Assembly: GCA_036874045.1 (NCBI GenBank)
Contig: CM072344.1
Span: forward strand, 7,288,501-7,352,500
Direction: 5' to 3'
Source: Cymodocea nodosa
Taxonomy: Eukaryota > Streptophyta > Magnoliopsida > Alismatales > Cymodoceaceae
DNA length: 64,000 bases
In this document: in pieces, positions 48,408-59,810 of the stretch
Position numbering within the stretch: the first letter of the stretch is position 1
Layout: each line of letters starts with the position of its first letter
Made by a program: the position numbers and the translations under genes
Notes under the pieces: model-generated
Told to the model about the DNA's origin: nothing
The model's input: only the letters and a program-made list of their open reading frames with translations
Databases searched by the model: none

Positions 48408-49898
48408 TGTTGAGTATTTTGTTTTGATGATGTGTGCTAAATGAAAAAGAATCATATTTGCTCAATTACTATTGCTTGTAAAAGGAAATTAAGTACATCA
48501 ATTAATACAGAAAAAGCTTACTGATATAAATACTTGTCTGTATTGGATCTAAAATTATACAAGTTAATAACTAGTTGTTTCGTTGCATTAATTTCTCATT
48601 TAACTAAACGTTAAGTTAACGTGTGTTTTTATTGAAAAGCATGATATGTTTTAAAGTTATATTTTCTATATCATGAATAGTGCACATTTAGACAACTCGT
48701 TAAGTTAGAGTTTTGTTCGTATAGAGATCATGTGAGAACTCGTTAAGTTAGAGGCTTAAAGGTTAAAATAGGTCACATGAGAACTCGTTAAGTTAGTGAC
48801 TAAAAGAGGAGATGAACTCGTTAACATAACTAAATGCATTGAGTTGCTATATTGAACACTAAGGCAACACGTTAGGTTAGCATTATAAACTTAAGTTGTT
48901 ATTTTTGCACGTGGTAAAATTCTTATTATAAAAACATTTGTTTATTACTTGTTCGTTGAGTTAGCGTAACACAATGGAGGTTCGTTGAGTTATCGTAACA
49001 CAACGGAGATAGTTCGTTGAGTTAGCGTAACACCACAGAGATAGTTTGTTGAGTTAGCTACAATACCTATCACGTGAGTTAGCACATGAGGAACTCGTTA
49101 AGTTAGAAACGTTAAGTTATATATATATACTTGTGTTACTCATTTAGTTAACATTAAAGTAATGACTTCTTATTATACTTGATGAAAAATTTTGGAAGAG
49201 AAAGTTTATTTTGTAGGAAATTTTTTAGAGATCTAGGATTGATAATTAAAGAAAATTTGAAATATAAATGTGGGTCAGAACGTATGTATTTCAATGAAGG
49301 AAAAAAAAAAAAACGTGAAGAAGTGGAAGACTGATAGTGATTGAACGTGGAGGATGTGCATGAAATGAAGATACAGTATAAAAGGCATAGAATTCTCATT
49401 GATCAGTTATCCTTGCACACCAAAAGAAAAATCTTTTCAGGGATCAAAAACACCTCTTCAGGGAAAAGCTCTCAAGTGGAAGAAAATTCAGTGAAGCAGA
49501 AAAAGGTAAGATATATGTCACTGAAGATTTAAAGTATTAGAAGAAAGAAAATTCAGTGAAGTAGAGAAAGACAAAATATTCGTCACTAAAGAATTGCTGA
49601 AGAAGAAAGAGAAGAAGAAGAAAAAGATCTCAAATAGAGAGAAATGTTTTAAATTCCGTAAATTAGTTTTCTCTGTTTGAAGTTATGAAATTGTATAGAT
49701 GAAACATGGTATCGATTTATAATTGCATCTACAATTTCTAAGGAGAATTGAATTGTATATTGTAATTGAAACCTTGAATAAAAATGATTTTATGAAAACA
49801 GTGTCTCGACTTGTTTTTGAGTTTTAAAGTTTCATTTATATTCGAAAATATTGAAAAACACAATTCACCCCCCTCTTGTGTAGCCATACGATCCTACA
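48408..49898 (+). repeat. 5' LTR of element H (1491 bp)
   Basis: Starts TGTTGAGTATTTTG, ends ACGATCCTACA. It carries repeated AACTCGTTAAGTTAG words (48694, 48736, 48782, 49091) and TCGTTGAGTTAGCGTAACAC words (48950-49060), with cacgtg near 48908 and 49070. Related in ends and layout to the D/G LTRs, but the internal repeat differs. Confidence 0.88.
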
Positions 49899-49912
49899 AG
49901 TGGTATTAGAGC
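49899..49912 (+). other. Primer binding site of element H
   Basis: AGTGGTATTAGAGC directly follows the LTR, an initiator-Met-tRNA primer site with one change. Confidence 0.88.
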
Positions 49913-50097
49913 TTTGTTAATAATCGTTGATATAAAATCGATACCAACTTATTTAATATCATTACTTATTCTACCTTCCTTGTTTATATACAGAAATTAA
50001 TATCTGAGCATACGTTTAACTTTCTTGATTTAAGGCTCAAGTTGTTTTAAAGTTTTAGACTATTTAAAATCAAATAGGTTGAAAAATCTAAGGTAAG

Positions 50098-50639
50098 ATG
50101 GCTATTGGAAATGGTAATTTTTCTTTATATGAAGGCCAAAATCTTAATCGTCCTCCTTTATTTGATGGAATACATTTTGAATATTGGAAATATAGGATGA
50201 TAGTTTTTCTTCAAAGTATAGATCATAAGTTGTGGTTCATGATTTCTAAACCATATTCTCCATTATCTGCCTCTTATAATACTTGGACAATTACTGAAAA
50301 AGAAAATGAAACTCTAAATGCTAAGGGCTTAAATATTTTATTTTGTGCATTGAGTTATGAACAGTTCAGTAAAGTGTCAGCATATAAATCTGCTTATGAG
50401 GTGTGGCATGCATTAGAAGTTTCACATGAAGGTACTTCTCAAGTTAAAGAGATTAAGATAAACATGTTAATTCATAAGTATGAACTCCTTAAGATGCATG
50501 AAGACGAAAGTATTTCTGAGATGTTTTCTAGATTTCTTGATATCATAAACTCTTTAAAATGCTTAGGAAAGAATTTTGAACAAAAGGATTTGGTGAGGAA
50601 AATTCTAAGATCCCTAAGTTCTAAATGGTCTTAGAAAGT
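50098..50639 (+). pseudogene. gag of element H, N-terminal part
   Basis: Starts MAIGNGNFSLYEGQNLNRPP and is open for 178 codons: HFEYWKYRM, YNTWTITEKENETLNAKGLN, SYEQFSKVSAYKSAYEVWHA, EGTSQVKEIKINMLIHKYEL, FSRFLDIINSLKCLGKNFEQ. Ends at a TAG after SSKWS (family SSKWE.KVT) and two codons before element I. UBN2-type Sirevirus Gag. It continues at 56151. Confidence 0.92.
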
Positions 50640-50644
50640 AACAT
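50640..50644 (-). repeat. Target site duplication of element I, left copy
   Basis: aacat, identical to 56146-56150. The gag frame of H reads through once the insert and one copy are disregarded. Confidence 0.92.
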
Positions 50645-51017
50645 TATTGTGCGGAAAGATCAAACAAACGTGGAGCATCTAGGGGTGGCGTGGAGAAGAG
50701 ATCTACGTGGAAGAGATGATTGCGAGTGGAGAATTCGAAGAACAACAAATTTACGTGATTCCCCAACATGGGTACGTCCACGGGTGATCAATCTATCGTG
50801 ATTCATTGCTATATGGTTGCTGGTACAAAGAAGGGGGAGAACAAAATCAAGGGATAGTTTGGCATGGCATCCCTTGGACGTGGATGACCCCTTACATATA
50901 TAGGGGCAACAGTTGGTGATACCCAAAAGACAAGTTTGCCCCTATACAAATTATCAAAGCAATACAACCATATACAAAGACACATACATATACTTGATGG
51001 AAGACACACGCATCACA
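50645..51017 (-). repeat. 3' LTR of element I (373 bp)
   Basis: Ends TGTGATGCGTG (51017) and CCGCACAATA (50645; the other copy reads CCACACAACA). TATA-like CTATATATG on the minus strand at about 50894-50903. The polypurine tract AAGGTGGAGATT (minus) lies at 51018-51029. Confidence 0.93.
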
Positions 51018-51085
51018 AATCTCCACCTTGTCTTTCATCAATCTTCACCACGAATAGGTGATGGATCACCAAGACCCAACTTGGG

Positions 51086-54000
51086 TCAATAGTAGCAATA
51101 GACGTTGAGTAAGTCCAAGCATTGCTTGAACTTGCTTTCAACAACGCCCTTTGAAAACATATCAACCAGATTGTCCTTTGTGTTGACCTTCATAATCTTT
51201 ATCTTGTCTTCATTCCTAAGGAAGTGATACTTAACATCAATATGTTTAGTTCTATCATGAAAGACATTATCTTTGGAGAGACAAATAGCGCTAAGACTAT
51301 CACAGAAGATATCAACTTTATCAATGCGCCAACCAAAGTCTCCAAGTAAGCCTTTCAACCAAATCCCTTCCTTTGCAGCTTTTGTCATAGCCACATATTC
51401 ATCCTCAGTTGTGGACAGAGATACCGTAGGCTGAAGAGTTGATTTCCAACTCACAATAGAACCTGCAAATGTAAAGACATAACCAGATAATGATCTCCTT
51501 CTATCAACATCACCTGCATAGTCTGAGTCTGTATAACCAACCATAGTACAACCCTGATTTGCTGCATACATCAAGCCAACACCTGGAGTTCCTTTCAAAT
51601 ATCTGAATATCCTTTTAACTGCTTTCCAATGTTACTTGCCTAGATTGGACATGAACCTACTAATAACACTCAAAGGATATGCCAGATCAGGCCTAGTGCA
51701 TACTATAGCATACATAAGACTTCCAACTGCCTGTGCATAAGGAACTCGCTGCATATCAAGCTTTTCAGAATTAGTTTGTGGACACATCGCAGATGACAAT
51801 TTGACATTTCTGTCATAAGGCATGCTAATGGCTTTGCATGAAGCCATACCAAATCTGCTAAGGATATTCTCAATATACTTCTGTTGATTCAAAAACAGCT
51901 TACCAGAATTTCTTTCATGCCTAATCTCCATTCCAAGAATTTTGCCAACTGGACCAAGATCCTTCATATCAAATTCTTATTTTAATGTGTCCTTCAACTC
52001 CTGTATCACTTCGATATTCTTCGCAGCTATAAGAATATCATCAACATACAATAACAAATAAACATGTGTACTCTTATCAAGAGTTTTAACATATACACAT
52101 GAATCATAGTTGCTGCGTCTAAAACCAACTTTAACTATAAAGGCATCAAACCTTTTGTACCATTGGCGTGATGACTGTTTAAGTCCATACAAGGACTTAT
52201 TTAATTTGCACACCCAATCAGATTTACCTTTCACCACAAACCCTGTTGGTTGTTCCATCCAAATATTTTCTTCCAACTCACCATGCAAGAAGGCCGTCTT
52301 TACATCTAGTTGTTCCAATTCTAAATTCTGTGCTGCAGCAATGGATAACAAAATTCTAATAGATGTATGACGTACAATAGGAGCAAATACCTCATTGAAG
52401 TCAACTCCTTCTTGCTGTGAATAACCTTTGGTGACTAATCTTGCCTTGTGCTGCACACCTGCATTGCCTTGAGTCCCAATCTTATTCTTATAGACCCATT
52501 TGCAACCAACAACATTTGTGTTCTTTGGATGTTTCACCAGTTCCCAAGTCTTGTTCTTATGGAGAGATTGGAGTTCCTCCTCCATAGCAGACATCCAAAG
52601 ACCAGCTTCTGAATCTTTCATTGCAGCTTCATATATAGGTGGATCAACAAAATCCTCCACCTCAACTGCTACTTGTAATGCAAAAGCAACCAAACTGTCG
52701 TAGCCATATCTAATCGGAGGTCTAACGTCTCTTCTAGGACGATCTTTGCCAATGGTTCTTGGTGGTGGTTGCTCCACCTCTTCCTCCTCAACTTCATTTT
52801 CTTGAGTTTCAGATGAGATTTCTCTAATTTCAACTTGATCAGTGATAGGTGGCTGCTGTGCGTCATCTATCTCCATCTGTTCAGGAAGGGTGTACTTAAT
52901 TTCTGGTGTTTCACCTGCTAGTTTATCTGTTGCCTGCAAAAGAGAATTCTCATCAAAAGTAACATCACGGCTATATATTACTTTGTGAGATTCAATATCA
53001 TATATCTTGTATCCCTTTACACCAACACCATATCTCACAAATATGCCTTTCTTGGCATGTGGTTCCAGCTTGCTATTGTGTGATCAATAGCAAGCTGGAC
53101 ACCCGAAAATTCTGAGCTTTGAATAACTAATAAATCTTTTCAACCATACCTCAAGAGGTATCTTCCCATCTAAGGCACTAGAAGGGGACCTGTTCACCAG
53201 ATAGGAAGCTGTGTTAACAGCCTCTGCCCAAAACTTCTTGCTTAAACTTGCATGAGATAGCATACAACGTGCCTTTTCTAGGAGTGTTCTGTTCAATCTT
53301 TCAACCACTCCATTTTGCTGAGGGTATACCTAACAGTGTTATGCCGTGTAATGCCTTCATCTTTACAAAAGTTATCAAATTCTTGAGAACAAAACTCAAG
53401 ACCATTATTAGTTCTAAGATATTTTACCTTTCTGTTTGTTTGGTTTTCTACCTACTTCTTCCAATGCTTGAAGCAAGAAAAAGCTTCACTTTTGTGTGTC
53501 AAAAAGAAAACCCAGTTCATCCTTGAATGACAGTCAATGATAGAAAGAAAATATCTAGAACCTGCAATAGAAGGTTGACGTGAAGGCCCTCAACAATCAA
53601 CATGAATATAATCAAGAACTCCCTTGGAGCTATGCTGACTGTGTGCAAATGACACTCTTTTCTGTTTGCCAAAGACACAATGCCTGCACATGTCAATACA
53701 AGCAACCTTGTGCCCATCAAACTTGCCTAGACTACTCAGTTTTTGCATTCCTTTCTGTCCAAAATGACCCATCCTTGAGTGCCACATGATAGAAAAATCC
53801 TACTGACCAGATATAGCTGATGTAGCTGTGCCAACAATTGGAGTGCCCTGCAAAATGTATAAGGGACCAGATTTGGTTCCCTTTATAACAACTAACGAGC
53901 CTTTCAGTATGCTGATCTTCCCCTCACCACCTGTATATCTATAACCCTTAGCATCAAGGGCCATTAGTGAGATCAGACTTTTTCCAAGCTTTGGGACGTG

Positions 54001-54185
54001 CCAAACATCCTTTAGAATTCTAACTATGCCATCATGCAGTTTAAATTTTATAGTGCCCACACCAACTCTAGAACACACATCATCATTGGCCAAAGTCACT
54101 TGACCACCCTCCACCTGCTCGTAGGTGTCAAAATACTCCCTAGTAGGAGTCATATGATGTGAAGCTCCTGAGTCCATAATCCACT
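51086..54185 (-). pseudogene. pol of element I (PR-IN-RT-RNase H)
   Basis: Protease and pre-integrase at 53800-54177 (MDSGASHHMTPTREYF, LANDDVCSRVGVGTIKFKL). Integrase zinc region at 53590-53787 (WHSRMGHFGQKGMQKL, CRHCVFGKQKR). Integrase tail at 53084-53308 (VERLNRTLLEKARCML, FWAEAVNTASYLVNRSPSSA). RT at 51977-53038 (WELVKHPKNTNVVGCKWVYK, DVKTAFLHGELEENIWMEQP, LLYVDDILIAAKN). RT end and RNase H at 51086-51967 (GYTDSDYAGDVDRRRSLSGY, STTEDEYVAMTKAAKEGIWL, RTKHIDVKYHFLRNE). From 53308 to 51086 all pieces keep one frame; a shift lies around 53310-53590 in the integrase core. Confidence 0.93.
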
Positions 54186-55113
54186 AATCATCAGAATAGG
54201 CACTGCAACAAACTTTAAGAGAAAAGTCATCACCTGACGTAGAATTGGTTTTTGCCACAACAGCCTTTCCTTTGTTCATAAGCTTGGGACAATGTGATTT
54301 CTAGTGTCCTTTCTCCTTACAGTAATGGCAAGTATCCCTAGAGTACTTGCCCTTCGACTTGCTTTTGCTTCTATTCTTCCCTCCACCTTATCTTTGGCTT
54401 CTTCCCTTATTCTTTTACTGCTGAGTTGAGAGGCCAACACCACTTGCCTCGTTTCGACCATACACCATGTGCCTGAGCTCCCTGGAATGAAGGCTGGACC
54501 TCACTTCTTCTAGTGTAATTGAATCTCTTCCAACTACACAAGATTGAACAAAGTTTTCATAACTAAATGGGAGTGAACAAAGCAAGATAAGAGGTGCATC
54601 TTCATCTTCTATGATTACTCCAATATTCTTGAGTTACATCAGAATAGCATTTAGCTGATCTAAATGCTGCTTAAGAGGTACACCTTTTATCATCTTTAAA
54701 GAGAACAGTCTCTGCTTTAACAACAATTTGTTTGTTAAAGACTTAGTTATATATAATGACTCAAGTTTCTGCCAAAGACCTAATGAGGTAGATTCATCAG
54801 CAACTTCTATTATAACTTCATCAGACAAACACAACAAGATGGTGGTGTGAGCTTTCTCTTCCTGCAATTCAAACTTTGGCGAATTTCTGTTTAGAGTAGT
54901 TTTCTTATTTAAAGGAGCCCAAATACCTTGTTGCTTTAGAAGTGCTTTCATCTCAATTTGCCATAAGCTGAAGCTATTCTTACCATCAAACTTTTTTATT
55001 TTCAACCCCGAAGTATTCATGTTTTCAAAACAACAAACAACCAGTAATACACACAAGATACAATGTGATTTGAACAAACACAATTCTGCAGCAAGGTACA
55101 CAATAGCAAGCAA
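54186..55113 (-). pseudogene. gag of element I
   Basis: The ATG following the leader gives MNTSGLKIKKFDGKNSFSLW, then LLKQQGIWAPLNKK, LCLSDEVIIEVADESTS, LWQKLESLYITKSLTNKLLL: Tnt1-type Gag. After a stop at about 54634 the rest is in other frames, with a zinc knuckle (CHYCKEKGH..SHC-like) near 54280-54330 before the protease. Confidence 0.85.
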
Positions 55114-55350
55114 TATCTCAACAATAATATGCTACTGAAACTACTTATTTCAATGAAATGCAATCAGCCACAAGCCAAGCACACTACTTAGCACAAAACA
55201 ATAGCAAATACTTGTACAAACCAAGCATAAAACCACAATCACAAAATGCTCAAAATCCGACAATCAAAGAGTCACTCGTCCAAAAAACTACTGTGCCCTA
55301 GCCATACGCCTCCTGCTGTATCTCTCTGAATACGAAACTTCTGACCACGA

Positions 55351-55735
55351 AATTTTAAAGGAAGGAATTTCAGGAAGCTTACTACACGTACTCAAAATTT
55401 GAGATGCAACGGAGCAAGAACAAGGAAGGTACACGACTTGGCGTCGGAGTGTGCAGACTGGCGCGGGCGACGACGGCAGTTACGACAATGGGGGATATCC
55501 TTGCAGAAATGGCTTAAACCTTGATCAATATCTTCAAAATTTTAAAGGAAGGAAGTTCAGGAAGTTTACTACACGTCCTCAAAATTTGAGACACAAAAGA
55601 GCATGGAAGAGGAAGGCGCACAACTTGGCGTCGGAGTGTGTAGACTGGTGCCAGCGACGACGGCAGTTACAACAATGGAGAGATCCCTTGCGGAAATGGC
55701 TTGAACCTTGATGAAACTCTTCGAAACTTCAGATT
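55351..55735 (-). repeat. 187-bp tandem duplication in the leader of element I
   Basis: 55351 on and 55538 on both start aattttaaaggaaggaa and contain cttggcgtcggagtgtg and gcgacgacggcagtta, about 187 bp apart. They lie between the primer site and gag, so they lengthen the untranslated leader without touching coding sequence. Confidence 0.88.
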
Positions 55736-55760
55736 CAAACCTGGAGATGTCCAACCTCGC

Positions 55761-55772
55761 TCTGATACCAGT
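55761..55772 (-). other. Primer binding site of element I
   Basis: On the minus strand ACTGGTATCAGAGCG follows the LTR, a full match to the initiator-Met-tRNA primer site. Confidence 0.92.
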
Positions 55773-56145
55773 TGTTGTGTGGAAAAATCAAACAAACGTA
55801 GAGCATCTAGGGGTGGCGTGGAGAAGAGATCTGCATGGAAGAGAGGATTGCAAGTGGAGAATTCGAAGAACAACAAATTTACGTGGTTCCCCAACACAGG
55901 TACATCCACGGGTGATCAATCTATCGTGATTCCTTGCTATATGGTTGCTGGTACAAAGAAGGGGGAAAAAGAAATCAAGGGATGGTTTGACATGGCATCC
56001 CTTGGATGTGGATGACCCCTTACATATATAGGGGCAACGATTGGTGATACCCAAAAGACAAGTTTGCCCCTATACAAATTATCAAAGAAATACAACCATA
56101 TACAAAGACACATACATATACTTGATGGAAGACACACGCATCACA
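55773..56145 (-). repeat. 5' LTR of element I (373 bp)
   Basis: TGTGATGCGTG at 56145 to CCACACAACA at 55773 on the minus strand. TATA-like box at about 56022-56031. Followed by aacat (56146-56150), the right copy of the target duplication. Confidence 0.94.
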
Positions 56146-56150
56146 AACAT

Positions 56151-56760
56151 CAATTGAGGAATTACGAGATTTAAATGTTTATACTATGAATGAAATAATA
56201 GGAAACTTAACTACTTATGAAATTAAATTAAATGAATCATTGAGTCAAAGCAAACTAAAAATGAAGAAAGAAATAGCCTTTAAAATTAATTCAGATTCTA
56301 ATATATCTACTGATTCTAACAAGGATTTGATCTTGCTGACTAGGAAATTCAAGAAAGCATGGAAAGCTAGGAAACAACAAAGGAATAAAGATGACAAACC
56401 CTCAATGTCAAAATCACTGAATGACAAGAATTCTTCATCCAGAAAGTATGTATGTTACAACTGTAAGAAACCTAGACATCTTTCTCTAGATTGTCCTATA
56501 AGGAAAAATGAAAAGCATAGTAGGACAAATCAGAAGAAGATGGCTTAGAAAACTTAGAAAAAGTTTTACAAGAAAAAGGCTTTGAAGGTCACTTGGGATG
56601 ACATATTAGAAGAGTCTGAATCTGAGGAATCATCATCAAAATCTTCACATTCAGAAGGAGAACCAGAGTTAGAAGACGTTGCTCATGTGTGCTTCATGGC
56701 AAATGAGTCTGAGGAGGAAACAACATCAAAATGGATCTTGGATAGTGGAGTGTCAAGTCA
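56151..56760 (+). pseudogene. gag of element H, C-terminal part
   Basis: Resumes with SIEELRDLNVYTMNEIIGNL, a Lys-rich segment, the zinc knuckle CYNCKKPRHLSLDC (about 56455-56496), two stops at 56546-56560, then an acidic Ser/Glu segment (EESESEESSSKSSHSEGEPE) running straight into the protease. Unlike F there is no coiled-coil extension of about 200 residues between the acidic segment and the protease, so this Gag is either naturally short or internally deleted. Gag and pol share one frame here. Confidence 0.88.
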
Positions 56761-59700
56761 CATGATCGGATAGAAAAGTCTACTACAAAATTTTATAAAT
56801 ACCATGAAAGGAAGTGTAACATTTGGAAACAAAAGCAAGGATAAAATCATAGGTATGGGTAATGTTGAAATAACCCCGACTATTTTGAATGTACTATATG
56901 TAGAAAACCTAGGATTTAATTTGTAAAGTGTTATAAAACTAATTGAGAATAGATATTATGTAGTGTTTGAAGATAATGTATGCAAAATTATTGATAAAAA
57001 TACAAATAAAATTAAGTGTATTGCTAAAAGAAAAGGTTCTATATGTATTTTATCTTTACCTTCTAGTGCAGTTGATTTAAATTCATGTATACTAGCTGAA
57101 ACTAGTGATGCATATCTGTGGCATAGAAGGATTGGGCATATAAATATGAAACTGTTACATAAACTATCTAGAAAACATTTAGTGAGAGGTTTACCAAAGA
57201 TTAAATACTCAAAGAACTTTATGTGTGATGCATGTGAGTTAGGTAAACTTCACAAAAACTCTTTTAAATCCAAAACTAATATTTCAAGCAAGAGAGTCTT
57301 AGAACTTATACATATGGATCTATTTGGACCAACAAGAATCATGAGTCTTGGTGGTAAACGGTATGTATTTGTTTTAGTAGATGACTTCTCTAGATATACT
57401 TGGGTATATTTTCTAGCATCTAAGACAGAAGTTTTTGAAAAGTTTAAAATGTTTTGCAATTTTATTCAAAATGAACAAAATGTCTTTGTTCAAAAACTTA
57501 GGAGTGATCTTGGTACGAAATTTGATAATGATCAAATGGATAATTATTGTAATGAGCATGGCATTGATCATAAATTTTCTTTTCCAAGATCATCGTGTCA
57601 AAATGGTGTTGTTGAGAGAAAGAATAGATCACTTCAAGAAATGGCCAGAATCATGTTGAATGAACATAAGTTACCATAAAATCTTTGAGCTGAAGTAGTG
57701 AATACAGCTTGTTATGTTATTAACAGAAGTCACTTAAGACCTCGTGTTAATAAAACTCCTTTTGAATTTATGTTTAATAGGGTTCCAAAAATTTCTTATA
57801 TGAAACCATTTGGTTGCAAGTGTTTTATTTTTAATACTAAGGATAAAAAGGATGAATTTCAAGCCAAAGCAGATGAAGGAATTTTTGTAGGTTACTCTAC
57901 TAGAAGTAAAGCCTATAGAGTATATAACAAAGCTTCTAGGACTATTGAAGAAACCCTCCATGTAAGCTTCAATGAAAATTCTTTTAGAGAATCTAAATCT
58001 AAAACTGATAATTATGATATGATCAATTTCCCAAAAGAGTTAGAGATCAATAGAGAGATTGAAGATTTATCTAAGAAAATCAAAAATATGAACTTAGATG
58101 ATCAAACTAATGATGAAAGTGATGGACCTTAAGATGTTGATGAGAATATTGAGGAAAATCAGAGAAATTGGCGTTATTCTTCATCACATCCCATTACTGA
58201 AGTCATTGGTAATATTAATGAGGGAGTTAAAACTAGAGCTTTAGTAAATTTAAATAGTATGTGCATGTTTGTTTCTATGGTGGAACCAAGGAATATAGAA
58301 GAAGCATTATCTAATGAAAATTGGATAGTGGCAATGCAAGAAGAACTAAATCAATTCATTAGAAATGATGTTTGGGAATTAGTCTTTCCACTAGAAAATC
58401 AGTCCATAATAGGTACAAAGTGGATCTTTAGAAACAAAACTAACGAAACTGGTCAAGTTATAAGAAACAAAGCTAGATTAGTTGCACAATGGTATACATA
58501 GGAAGAAGGACTAGATTATGATGAAACATTTGCTCCTATAGCTAGGTTAGAAAGTATTAGAATATTATTGGCCTATGCTTGTTATATGAATTTTAAATTA
58601 TATCAAATAGATGTAAAGAGTGCATTTCTAAATGGTTTAATTAATGAAGAAGTCTATGTAAAACAACCACCTGGATTTGAAGATATTAAAATCCTGACTT
58701 TGTGTATAAATTGAAGAAAGTCTTATATGGTTTGAAGCAAACACCTAGATCATGGTATGAAAGATTATCTACTTTTTTAATAGAACAATGTTATATCATG
58801 GGAAAAGTGGATCATACTCTATTTATCAAGAGAGATGGTAAAGATCAGATTGTTGTTCAAATATATGTGGATGATATAATCTTTAGAGCAACTTCTGATA
58901 AACTAATAAAAATATTTTCTGAAGAGATGACTAGTCAATTTGAAATGAGTATGATAGGAGAACTTTCATATTTTCTAGGACTTCAAATTAAGCAAATAGA
59001 TAAAGGTATATTTTTAAATCAGGAAAAATATGCAGATGAAATGCTTAAGAAATTTAATTTTAATGATACAAGGATTCGAGGAACTTATATGAGTACTTCT
59101 TTAAAGTTAGATATTGATGACATTGGAAAATCAATAGATCAAAGAAAATATAGAAGTATGATTAGTTCTTTACTTTATTTGACTGCTAGTAGACCTAATA
59201 TTATGTTTGTTGTGTGTGTGCTAGATTTCAATCTAATCTTAAAGAATCACACTCAATTGCAGTTAAAAGAATATTTAGATATATACAAGGAACTAAAAAT
59301 TTCAGACTGTATTATTCTAAGGATAGTTTAATAGATCTTATAGGATATATTGATTCTGATTATGCAGGATCTAAATCTGATAGAAAGAGTACTAGTGGCA
59401 CATGTCAATTATTGGAAAATAATTTGGTGTCATGGTTTAGTAAAAAGCAAAATTGTATAGTACATTCTATTACAGAAGTTGAATATGTTGCTGCTGCATT
59501 GTGTTGCACTCAGATTCTGTGGATAAGACAAACTTTAGAAGATTTTGGATTATCTTATGATACAACTGAGATTTATTGTGACAGTAGTTCTACAATAAAT
59601 CTTTCCAAAAATCCTGTATTACATTCTAGAGCAAAGCATATAGATGTTAGACATCATTTTCTAAGAGATAACGTAATTAAGGGAAAAATTAAATTAGAAT

Positions 59701-59810
59701 TTGTGTCTAGTAAAAATCAATTAGCTGATATATTTACAAAACCTCTAGACGAAAATACATTCTGCAACATAAGATTAAATTTAGGTATTTGTAGGCTATG
59801 TGATGTGTAA
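56730..59810 (+). pseudogene. pol of element H
   Basis: Protease WILDSGVSSHM (active Asp at 56741; the usual GCS or GAS is changed). Integrase zinc region LWHRRIGHINMKLLHKL and CDACELGK (about 57117-57250). Core HMDLFGPTRIMSLGGKRY, VDDFSRYTW, QNGVVERKNRSLQEMARIML. RT with IGTKWIFRNKTNETG, DVKSAFLNGLINEEVYVKQP, YVDDIIF (58864-58884), YFLGLQIKQIDKGIFLNQEK. RNase H with YAGSKSDRKSTSGT and CDSSSTINLSKNPVLHSRAK, ending LGICRLCDV at 59807. One frame to about 58690, then frame changes near 58690 and 59210. About six stops. Confidence 0.92.

Larger units (their letters stand above)
50645..56145 (-). mobile_element. Complete Tork/Tnt1-like copia element I inside gag of element H
   Basis: 5501 bp on the minus strand with two 373-bp LTRs, target duplication aacat, primer site, gag, protease, integrase, RT, RNase H and polypurine tract. 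By eye the LTRs differ at roughly one base in fifteen. The Gag start (KKFDGKNSFSLWQIEMKALL) and protease (MDSGASHHMTPTREYFDTYE) are those of the Tnt1 lineage. A few frameshifts and stops make it non-autonomous, though it is the best-preserved pol here. Confidence 0.96.

Noticed and set aside
50660-51009. Small frames repeated at 50660-51009 and 55788-56137
   Set aside because: These are the two LTR copies of element I; the frames are repeated only because the LTR is.
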